This document shows, piece by piece, positions 23,631-33,728 of a stretch of 64,000 nucleotides of DNA. The DNA lies in NCBI RefSeq assembly GCF_010389155.1, contig NC_057769.1, forward strand, positions 11,098,735 to 11,162,734. Direction: 5' to 3'. The notes beneath the pieces are model-generated. The model saw only the letters and a list, made by a program, of their open reading frames with translations, did not search any database and had not been told where the DNA came from. How positions within the stretch are numbered: position 1 is the stretch's first letter; every line of letters starts with the position of its first letter. Source of the stretch: Erigeron canadensis. Taxonomy: Eukaryota > Streptophyta > Magnoliopsida > Asterales > Asteraceae. The position numbers and the translations under genes are program-made.

Positions 23631-24574
23631 TGGCGGATCTAAGAAAAAGGTCAAAAGGGGCATTAAGACTAAGATGAAAGAACATGCTAGCTAGGTGCAT
23701 GTTATATAATTCTGGTAAAAAAAAAAAGTAGGGTCAGATTGTTAAATTTCACTCAATGCACTTGTCATTCTTCAAGCAAATAGGTGCAACTGAATTCGGG
23801 CTCCGTACAATTGGATCGGACTAGTTATACTGGCCTTTTGTCATTGGATCACCCTAATAGGTGTTTTAGGCTTCAGCATTTGTTAGCCGTTCATGAAAAC
23901 GATAGGTTTTTAATGTGAGTGATAACTATTTAACTTGTAAATTGGGTCTATACTACATATGATAGATTGTATCTTGAAACTTTTGTTAAAATATTTTAAG
24001 GAGTTTAAATCTTTCTTGATTTACCATGGATTTTGAGTATATCAACAACTCAATGAAGGTAACCCTATTATTAAAGAAAAAAAAGCAATAATACACTTTC
24101 AAGCAATTCTTTTTAAAGAAGATTTACAAACTGATAAAACATGGAGAGAATGAAAAAATAGAAATTAAAACAATTCTATTAATGTAAACTCAGTTTGTAC
24201 TCTGTGTTTATAAAAATTTATTTTTAAGTGTAGGTTTCTTATCTGTGTTAACACATAAAAGTGAGTTTTGTAGAATCCCACATCTTTCTTTATTGAAAAG
24301 TGTAAGTTATGGGACTTGCATAGTTCCCTAATAACGAATATTTTTGTAAAACTCAAAAGCCATATCACTTGAGCTCAATACCTCTAAATGATGCTTAAAA
24401 TCAGAGTGAAAAGTAGTGGCAACCCACAACTTACAAACACTTCTAACATTAAATGAACAAATGTATTATTAATATTGACATTACAGAAGTAAAAGAATAT
24501 ATGGAAAATTCTACTTAAGCAAAAACTAAAACAAAATTAATATGTACAGAGCAACTAAAATTCAAATAGCACAG

Positions 24575-24700
24575 ATTAAGTCACAACAACAATAACAACA
24601 ACTAAACAACTATATCCAATCCTGACATAAACGGGGTACAGGAGAGGTGAGATGTAAACACTCTTCCCTCCATCCAATAGTAGAGAGACTGATTTTAGAA
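24575..24700 (-). mobile_element. SINE 3' end with TTG-rich tail, antisense
   Basis: On the minus strand the order CATCTCACCTCTCC, CCGTTTATGTCAGGATTGG, then a (TTG/GTT)n tail matches the 3' region of common plant SINEs. It sits just downstream of the Ca2+-ATPase homologue's stop codon and may contribute to its 3'UTR. Confidence 0.5.
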
Positions 24701-24743
24701 GGACCTCCGGTCAATAGCACAAAGTAAGTTTCTCGAAAAAAAT

Positions 24744-27700
24744 CTAGATAAACCATAAGACGCATTTCCCAAAACAATCAACCACCCATGACATCAACCC
24801 AACTCCAACACAGATTGCCCATAGCTTCCAGTTCAATCTGGTACCATATCCAATGCTTTCTTCAATCATCACAACAAAAACATTTAAAACTATAAAAATA
24901 GCAATAGAACCCCAAAATTCTATATGTAGATGAATGCCTTTGAAAAAGTTCTTCTTTTCTAGCTCTCTAGCATTAAATTGATTGAAGAACTGACAGGAGA
25001 TAAACATGTTAAAAACTACGGCTTTCGTATACTCGCTTGTAACCAAAATTCTAGATCCTTTGAGATGAATAATCAATGTACAGATACCCTGATACGTAAT
25101 CTGGACTAGTATGTTTCTGACCATTTGTGCAGTTATAATTGACGTGTCACAACGAAGTGGAACCAAGCTTACCGGTTTATCTATTGATTTCTTTGTTAGC
25201 AGCGCCAAACCACCAAGAAAAGACACGGCCATGTTTACCCATACCAGCTGTACTATTGTTATAGAAGCATCGCCTGAAGCTGCTGTCTCAATGAAGCATA
25301 TCAATGTGCTGCTAGTGGTCGTAATTAGAACAAGCTGGAGAAACCTTTGAATGTTGTGGTACATGCATTTTCCAGAATCGACCATACCCATCAAGTCAGT
25401 GAAACTACCATCCCATATGATAAAATCACAACTTTCTCTTGCCTTTATAGAGCTCCATGTCCCCATAGCTATTCCTACGTCAGCTGCTCTTAGTGTCGGG
25501 GCTTCATCTGTTCGCTGACCAAGAAATGCCACCACTTCACCTTTTTCCCTCAAAGTCTCAACAAAGAGTAATTTATCAGATGGAGTTGCCTCTCCCAGAA
25601 CACAAATCTTATCCACTTTATCAATTCTCTCCTCATTGGTGTAGTTCCTGAACTCTTCCCCTGTAATCACCAAATCATTCGAATCAGAGTCTATAACTCC
25701 ACATTGTTGGGCAATGTTTTCCAGAACAGGAACCTTTTTGCTTGACATTATAACAGTTTTGATTTCACAGTCTATAAATGCCTTGACATCTGCTTTTGTG
25801 GCTTCCATGTTTTTGTTTCTCAGGCCTAACAATGCTATTACAACCAAGTTATCTGCATCTGGTGTATTCTTGCAAGCAAAAGCAGTCGTCTTTAATTGAT
25901 TGCGCAGCATGATCTCATTAGCCCGGTCAAAATATTCTTTATCTTCATCACTCATGAGAACTTTCTCCCCTTGAAAGTTATAATAATATGTGCACTTGCT
26001 CAGAATTTCATTCACTGATCCATTCAAATGACAGACCTCCATATCCTCTGTTGCATCTATTCTACTCATCACCCTTTCTTTGTTGAATATTAACTTATGC
26101 TTAGCCCAATGGAGACATGATTCTTCATTGGCTAACCCGATACCATCACATATTGTTTCAACAAGATTGGGGGACAATGTAGTACAGTCGCTGATAAATT
26201 GTCCCGCAACAAAGAGCTTTTCAACTTCCATTTCATCCTCAGAAAAATCGCCAAACACATCAGTGCAAATTGTTGTAACTGATGCCATCTTTGCAAGACC
26301 TTGTGAATTTTGTTCAGTAGCTTTACCACATAGGGCCTTATCATTCCAGTAATAAATTGCGAGTGAAACAACAAAAGGCACGCCTTCTGTCAGTCCAACT
26401 AGCAACACACTTAGCAACTTTGTCAGGGATCTTGTTGTATACTTAGACTCTTTAATGATCTTCTTGAACTTATTTGCAAAAGTTCCCACCCTAGTTGGTT
26501 CTGCCATTGATTCTAGTTTATAACCATTCTCGTCATCCATTTTTCCAGCAATAAACCGGAAAAATAAAACTACAAAGATGATAATACCAATAATGAGCCC
26601 TGTATAGTGCATGCAAGTGTTCAGCTTGTTGAGGTGGCTTTCTAATTTGGACTTTGTCTTTGAATCTGTTACTTTGTTCATCATCTCACTCCATTCGGTG
26701 TCTGTAAACGTGGATGTTACAACCATCTGAGCCTCCCCATTTATCACTCTCTCACCATATGACAAAAAGGGGTTCTGCTCATTAATTAGACAACATTCAG
26801 ACCCATAATCCAGTTCTAAGGCTTGACCACATATAAACAAGCCATCACCTGGTACTTGACAACCGTTGTGCAGTAAAACAACATCACCGTAAACAAGCTT
26901 TGATTCACAAATATGTTTACGTTCACCTCCTCGTATCACCCAGACTCTTCGCATACTCACTTCAGTAGATCTTAGCTTCTTGTGTGCTCTTCTTTCTTGC
27001 CAGTACTTGCGGATAGAACCAAAGAAAACTAAAAGAACGACTGCTATGAGCACGACCACACTGTCATACCAACCATTCTCTGGACCTTCTTCGTAGATCC
27101 CAACTAATAGTGACAAGGCTACAACGAATACGAGAAGGAGGACCGTTTTATTCAAGAGCTCTGCCCAAACAAAATGGAAGATCGTGTGTGTAGGAACTGG
27201 ACTTAGACAGGATGTCTGTAGTCGACTGTCAATAACATCATTTTCAATTATTCCTTTCTCCAAATCTGTACCTAGTGCAACTGCAACTCCCCTTAAACCT
27301 CCGAATTCTTGAAGGGTATTCAAATTCTTCTTACGTACAATCTCCAAGATGGTTTTGTTATTGCTACTCTGCAATTGCTCGATATCTATGTGGTGCTCAG
27401 GTAAAGATGCCAACCCATTACTTGCTTGAACAACTTCTGATTTCTGGTAAATATTAGAAGTACAAATATACATGAATCTTATGTATTCTTGAATAGCATA
27501 TTTAGAATAGACGAGTAATCCACCACTCGTACATAAAATGCACTAGGGGAGAACTCTTACACTTTCAGTTGCACCAGATTTTTCATGATGAACATCATCA
27601 CTAGCTTCTGTTGTTCCATGTGCCTTGAAGAGCAGGGTTGAACGAAGGACATCGGTAATTGTCCTTATTTGCTTCCTTCCATGCTGAGTGTTATTTACAA

Positions 27701-28103
27701 CCTTAAGCAATGGGGTAGGTTGAGCTGCACTAGTTGAATCAGCCTCCCCCTTTTCTTGATCTATTGTAGCCTGTGCATTATGTAGTATAGTAATTAACAG
27801 CGTTAAGCGATGCCATAATATATATGTATGCAGGTATGGTATGTAGCTAGAAATGTATATATATATATATATAGGTGGGAGAGATGATCAATTCATTCTT
27901 ACATTTTCATCATCTGTAGTCACAAGGCTTTTAGATGGAGATCGGCCGTGATAATTAGTTCCTGCAAGAAAGATTTGAGCATACGTGACAACTAGTATGG
28001 CTCGATGTAATATTTGTCTTGCACTACCACCACCATCCGAACTTACTGGTGATGGTGTTAGCAGCTGCATTTCAAGGTCCTTAGCATCTACACCCTCTTG
28101 CAT
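24744..28103 (-). CDS. P2B-type (ACA-like) Ca2+-ATPase homologue lacking catalytic motifs; probable pseudo-enzyme
   Basis: Three exons, all phase 0: 27903-28103, 27561-27770 and 24744-27443; 1036 aa, the usual length of plant autoinhibited Ca2+-ATPases. ATG at 28101-28103. The order of segments is that of the family: N-terminal regulatory tail, TM1-TM2 (about 225-280), A domain, TM3-TM4 (about 415-500), P/N domains, TM5-TM10 (about 840-1030). The signature residues are changed throughout. The A-domain TGES is absent (region reads YGSECCLIN). PEGL is TEGV (about 489). DKTGT is DVFGD (D at about 532 kept, K-T-G-T lost). KGA is NGS. The TGD motif is SSKK. GDGxND is GQRTDE (about 779). The TM6 NxxxD metal site reads N-M-A-V-S (about 873). 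Yet the frame has no stop or shift in 900 codons. ATP-driven Ca2+ transport is very unlikely; a regulatory or scaffolding role is inference only. Confidence 0.9.
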
Positions 28104-28480
28104 CTTCACTGTTTAATCAATAATACATATAAATATAATTAGTAAACATATACTCGTATATACATGTTACAACTATCAGTAAGTAGAGAAAAGTTTAAGC
28201 TAAGTTGTATTAACTAAATTTATATACCAGCTAGTAGTTGTTGATACGATGAAGCTTTGATCTACAACTAAGGTTTGTCGGAAAGTGATATTTTCCGATC
28301 AAGAAATAGATAAAGTTTGAGAGAAAGAGGGAGAGATATATAGATTTTTTTTTTTATATGTTTTGTCTGTGTGTTTGAAATGTTGTTTAAAGGTAGAATA
28401 TATAGAAGAGAAGGGAGAGGGGCGTAGACATATGCAAAGAACCCACACGCGTTTTGATGCATGGCATTTGTTATTACTAG
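28104..28480 (-). promoter_or_regulatory. Leader and likely core promoter of the Ca2+-ATPase homologue
   Basis: On the minus strand a TATA-like CTATATATCTC occurs around 28335-28347, followed by a CT-rich leader and then the ATG at 28103. Short ORFs here are chance. The transcription start is not determined. Confidence 0.35.
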
Positions 28481-28489
28481 TTAATTTCA

Positions 28490-28909
28490 TGAAATTTCTA
28501 TATCGGTTTTAATTACAAGGTGTGGGATTCAACAAAAATAAACTTAATTACAATGTACCTTTTAGAAAAAATTATACGGAGTATTATATACGAGTACTAG
28601 TGGTCAGACTTGTCCAATGGACGGGTAGTCTCAAAATATATTAATCAAAGTTAAAAAATTGGAATTCAAATATATTAAATAGATATACAGAAATCAACTT
28701 GACAATTTGCTAGCTGAATAGTCATTCCATCAGTCAAAATACTCCAAAAATTATCCGCCCAACAAAGAAACATATGAAAATTAACTCCATATAAATATTG
28801 ATTTCAGTTTACCTTTTTTTTTCCAACTTTAGTTAAATAAAAAATTTACAGTTTCTTATATTCTAAAAGTGTAAACTATATATATAAGTATAATTAAATA
28901 TAAATTAGG
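28490..28909. other. Intergenic AT-rich DNA
   Basis: Upstream flank of the Ca2+-ATPase homologue. No gene, RNA or complete element was recognised. Confidence 0.45.
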
Positions 28910-29080
28910 TTAAAATGTAAATTGGTGATGGAAAATCAAAAAGTGTAAGTTAATTATTTTAAATTGGGTTAAAGTGTAAATTGGTGATGGGAAACTAAAA
29001 AGTGTAAATTAATTGTTTTAGATTGGGGTTAAAGTGTAAATTGGTGATGGAAAACCAAACAGTGTAAATTAATTTAGATT
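28910..29080. repeat. Three-copy ~59-bp tandem repeat
   Basis: Units start at 28910, 28969 and 29029, each beginning TTAAARTGTAAATTGGTGAT, with 59- and 60-bp periods and a truncated third copy. Divergence is low. It is followed by AGGGGTGCCAAGTGTACCCC, a phrase I associate with non-autonomous transposon ends. Confidence 0.85.
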
Positions 29081-29089
29081 AATATTAAA

Positions 29090-31540
29090 AAAATTAAAGG
29101 ATTAATAAGGAAGGAGGATTAGACTCAAGGAGGTGGATTAGGGGTGCCAAGTGTACCCCAACCCCCTCTTTTAGTTATATTATAGATATAGTTGCTATTA
29201 GTTAAGTGTAACCCAAACTTAAATTGGACAGGATAAAAAAATGTTACTTGTATTTTATTTTTTTTTCAAATTCAATAGTTTGTCTAATTAATTGGTGCTA
29301 CAATTACGAAACACCTCAAAAATATGATATACACATACCACAAGAAATGTCATATTCCGCGACTAGTAATGGCGTCAAATTACATTCTGCGAAAACATTT
29401 TGTGACAACGTGGGTAATTGGCGGAACTTGGTCTCCTATTAATGTATTTTGAGACGACCGATTTTTGTGACGACAATAAGTAAGAGCTATATATAGAGAG
29501 AGATATTAGTAATTTCGTTAATTATAATTTAGGTGCATATGATTGTGCTGCATAATTACTGCATATGTTACGACTAGATATTTATGTCCACCAAAAAAAA
29601 AGAAAAAAAAAAAGAAATGTTATAGAATTATAGTAGTTTTTCATTTGATGAGAACAAGCATGCTTGTGTTTAAAAACTTGATTTCTAAAACGTCACCTTT
29701 TTAATAGAACTAACCTCGTAAAAGCCAAAGAAAAATAATTTAACACATTTGTCACACAAATACAGGAGTGGCCTATCTAACATGTGTAGTTTCATAATAT
29801 ATATTTAGTTTTGGAATAATATCTCTTTTAGAAGCTTTGTGTGAGAAAACAAAACCTATTTAAAGAACAACTAAGATTAGATAATTCAATCTTTTTAGGA
29901 TTACTTTTGTTTCGAAATAATAAATGAATAAGGTTTCTCTATTCGGATTTTGATGATCGAAGACGGAGTTTTTGTCAGTTTGTCACTCGGATATAATTAT
30001 ATGCGGCCTAACATGTATATCTTTTTCAAATATTTTCTTATCCGTCTCCGATATATTATAAATAACAGGTTTTAAACCTGACGTCGATGTACAGGATATA
30101 TAATCAGTCACCGAGAAGGTAATTTTTTGTATCTACAAATCATATTGGTTGTTTGTAAACATATCCAATAATCTAAAGTGGAGAATGGTTTCAAGACTTG
30201 ATAAATTGTTCGAGCTATTTGAAATGGAAGGTGATTTGTACAACACCTAATTTTAATCATACTTATCAAATTTGTATAAAGGTGTTATACTTTACAACAC
30301 TGCGAAGCATAATAGGTCCATTACTTGTGAATTGTGATATATATGATAAAAGAAATATAAAGTTATTTGATGATTATTTTTCAAGTAAGTTGATTTGAGA
30401 TAGGCATGATAAAATATAATATTAATAGTAGGACAAAGGAGATTAAATATCTATTACCATATTCATGCAATGTTATTTGAAAAATAAAAGTGTGTGAAAA
30501 CTAAAATTCTAGTTAAATATATTGTGATTGAAAACTAAACATAACATAATATATTTATAATTATCCACCATCATCATCGCCGACCATTACCATCTATTAT
30601 CTCCGGTCGGCGATGCCATGGTGGAGCCATGACAATAAAGGCAGTGTCGTATCGTATCAAGCCACCACACTATTTCTTGGATTGTTGTCCATCAAATCCA
30701 CACCATTCACAAATGCGTTTGGCTTCCAACCCCTTTATGAATGCCTCGAGGTCGGCAACGGAGACCGACGAAGCCCCCCCCCCCGCCCCCCGCGGAAATG
30801 GCGCAGCCATCTTCACCCGTACCGTATCGCAATTTCTGGCAATGGTGCTGTTGTTGGCATTGATGGGCACCTATAAACACATTGTGTTAGTTTCCAACCA
30901 TAATATTTTTGACCAATTTTTACTTTTTACACAAATTTTAGTTTTTAAATTGAGATTTCACTCCTTTTAAGTAATGGGTGGAATAACTAATATGGGCAGG
31001 AGAAGTTCGACTTTGTCAACTATAAGTGCGTCCATGTGAGCTTCCTGTATCTTTCGTTCATTGTGCTTTATCAACATTTAAGAAGTTACATTTAAATACT
31101 CAAAATAGTAGTAAGTTGAAAATACTCAAAATATCCATCGATTCCCATTACCTTAGATGTTTATTTTGATTCATTCACAAACTATACAATCAATTAGATT
31201 TATATTACGATATATTTGTATTCTAATCTATGATAACAATATATTTTATCTTCATAGCGAATAAACCTGTGGATTATATATGCATTTGTTCAAATGCAAA
31301 CTGCTTTAAATCAAAACGGAGAAAAACACGTCACTTTTGCGATAAATGAAATGAAATATATTAACATTGGGTTCTTTGTCGGTGCTATACGCCAGTTGAA
31401 CTAGATGTTCAACAAATAACTCAACGAAAACTCAATATAAAAGAAAATCTTCAGTGAAAAACGAATATAAAATTTTGATAAGTTCTTGTAACCTTAAACA
31501 TATAACCACAATGATTAGATATAAAACATATCTTATCATG
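29090..31540. other. Intergenic DNA with one GC-rich island
   Basis: Mostly AT-rich and featureless. 30590-30880 is GC-richer, with a C-homopolymer tract near 30775-30792. Several overlapping ORFs run there; the minus-strand one (30670-30870) reads SVADLEAFIKGLEAK before an RICEWCGFDGQ stretch. I do not recognise it. It could be a captured gene fragment. Confidence 0.35.
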
Positions 31541-31544
31541 TGTA

Positions 31545-31868
31545 TCTATACTACATATTAAAGAAAATACCCTCATGTTGAAAGTTACATAGGGGAAATG
31601 TCTAAAATGTCCTTCCATGTAATATTTTGATCTATTACCCTTAAAATATATAATATTTTCACTTAGCACTCAGATATTTTCAGTTACACACCCCTTAACA
31701 GTAATAATTACGTTACACTATCAATCCTTTATCTTTTAAAATATCTCCATTAACCATTTATATCAATAATTTACACCAATCGACGCCTCATCTGTTACCA
31801 ACCGTCGCACCTGCCACCACATCGTCGTCGCCACGATCACCGCCGCATTGCGCGGGTAACGTGCTAGT
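31545..31868 (+). mobile_element. Non-autonomous Helitron (324 bp)
   Basis: It starts TCTATACTACATATTAAAG after an A and ends GCGCGGGTAACGTGCTAG before a T, so it inserted between A and T. The 3' end has the family's GC-rich hairpin (CCGC with GCGG) about 10 bp before the terminal CTAG. There are no terminal inverted repeats and no target duplication, as expected. No Rep/helicase coding sequence. Confidence 0.75.
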
Positions 31869-33289
31869 ATAAAAAAATGTATCATTTATCTAAAAATCCT
31901 TAATGTTAGTAGAGTATAAGTTTATAGATAGATTATATGACCACCAAAGGCCACCATTTATCCGTTACAGTTTGTTGAAGATGCTTTTTTTTTTACATAT
32001 GAACAAGATTCAGATTCTTTCACCTCAATTCTTTTCTAATTTAACATGTTTTTTTTCTTAAAAGATAGTGGATTATTTGCTCGCAACAGGGGATCTAACT
32101 TACGTTATCTTAACTGGGTTCACGCTAGAGAGCCCTGTCACTCTAAATACCTAGTAGGAGGAGAAACCCCTAACTTAACCGTCCGAAGGCACGGCATTTA
32201 GTTGGGATCAAACTTTGTCCCCTCTGCAGGACTCAAACCTGTTTCATTGGAAAACTTTATTTGTGAAATTCCTTAAAATGTCATTCATATGTCTTGAACT
32301 CGAGACCTTCAACATGTAAAGCTGGTACTTAATCACTGAGTTATAATTTCTAGTTATTTATTTGAAGTTTATCATCAAAATTAATTTTTAATACTTAAAT
32401 AATTGCTATCTTAAAACCATCAAATATCTTTACTTATACATTTTCTTCCATACGTTACCTACATTAATTTAAATCCTTCAACAAGACAAATAGATTAAAT
32501 ATATAAGCAAATTGCAAATGTAAATTTCCCCACCTAGTCACCTACACAATGCACACAATCACTCACCATCCATTAACACATTAATTTGTTTGTAGGGAGT
32601 TACCTAGTCAGTTTCAACATGTGCTAGAAAACAATTTGGGTAAGAACTATTCTCGGTAAAATTTGCTTCAAGCCAAAAAGGCGACTCACATTTATCGTGA
32701 CTAGTATAATACTTGCATAATACAACGCAAACATAACATATGATAATTTCTCGCTTTATCTTTGAAACTTGTGGTGACCAGCGACAACTGTAAGGAGGAA
32801 TATAGAGGGGGAGAGAATGTCGCAAAAATAAGATGGTAACATGTCAAGTTTTCTTTAATGGTGTTGTTATTTTTAATTGGGAGAATAGTTGCTTCATATT
32901 ATAGCCTTACATTAGCATAAAGCGACAAATGGTGAATGAATGAATTTTACAATAATAGAAACCCTATGACAACTTCATTTCAAAAGATACTAATAACGGA
33001 GAAGCTTGGATTTGTTTGCATCGAATGATTTTTAACTAATATAAGGACTAGGACCAAGTGCATGAAAATGTAATTAACTTGTCACATTTTGAAATTTTAT
33101 TAACTCTCTCACATTTTGTTATTTTACGTATCAAGTTTTCAAAACCTCTATCCTATGTAGCAAATTTCCAATTGATGGATATTATGTTTTTGTATCCTAT
33201 CACCTCTTTATAAATGCACAAATGGGCTAAAGCCCGAACCATGTCATCCTATCATGCCATCATAACCGATTCAAACACTCTGCTATAAT
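31869..33289. other. Intergenic, between the Helitron and the Copia element
   Basis: AT-rich. Apart from the SINE-like copy at 32120-32250 there is no recognisable feature. The short ORFs (for example 32604-32825) lack motifs. Confidence 0.45.
32120..32250 (-). mobile_element. SINE-like element, copy 2 (inverted relative of the 20.8-kb copy)
   Basis: Its reverse complement contains AGGTTTGAGTCC (a B-box), then ACAAAGTTTGATCCC, TGCCGTGCCTTCGGACGG and AGGGGTTTCTCCTCCTA. The order and wording match 20790-20960. Two diverged copies in opposite orientation 11 kb apart support a real dispersed family. Confidence 0.55.
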
Positions 33290-33501
33290 TGAAGAATATT
33301 GATTTTATACAAGTAGGAGGGCTAATCTTGTACAATTAAGAAGATATAGTAGTTAAATGTAAATATTAAAGAAAATTAGTTATAAGTTAGTTATAACCAC
33401 TTTGATTAAGTCGGTTATATTAGTTTTCTGTGTATATAAACGATTCTTGTAATTCATTTTAATAATAGATTTTCATTTTCACAAATATTTCATTTTGTTC
33501 A
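33290..33501 (+). repeat. 5' LTR of the Copia element
   Basis: 212 bp, TGAAGAATATTG...TTTTGTTCA. Contains a TATATAAACG promoter-like box near 33430-33440. Followed after two bases by the primer-binding site. Confidence 0.93.
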
Positions 33502-33503
33502 TA

Positions 33504-33515
33504 TGGTATCAGAGC
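33504..33515 (+). other. Copia primer-binding site
   Basis: TGGTATCAGAGC, complementary to the 3' end of initiator tRNA-Met, two bases downstream of the 5' LTR. This is the usual minus-strand DNA primer site of plant Copia elements. Confidence 0.9.
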
Positions 33516-33728
33516 TTCAGGAATCGTCTTCCCCGATCTAGGGTCTGTGCGATCACAATTTCTTGACTAATTTCAGTCAATTTGTGCTCAAATTCACCAT
33601 TATTTCTTCAAATTGAAGATATATTTCACTTCAATTTTGGTTTAATTTGAGATTTCGCTAAGTTTTTTTTCTTCAAAACTCTCAAATCCACGGCGGCTGA
33701 GAATCCTGCTAATCTACAAGCTAATATT

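Noticed and set aside
24744..27473. Using the 909-aa single ORF as the complete ATPase
   Set aside because: Its first ten residues are intron read-through; an acceptor CAG directly before AAATCAGAAG and two upstream in-phase exons give a better 1036-aa model.
28268..28490. Two short minus-strand ORFs upstream of the Ca2+-ATPase homologue
   Set aside because: Pyrimidine-rich leader and promoter sequence; low complexity, no conservation signal.
30613..30970. Plus-strand ORFs of 87 and 113 aa
   Set aside because: They compete with a minus-strand frame in the same GC-rich island and none has a recognisable domain; described as an island instead.
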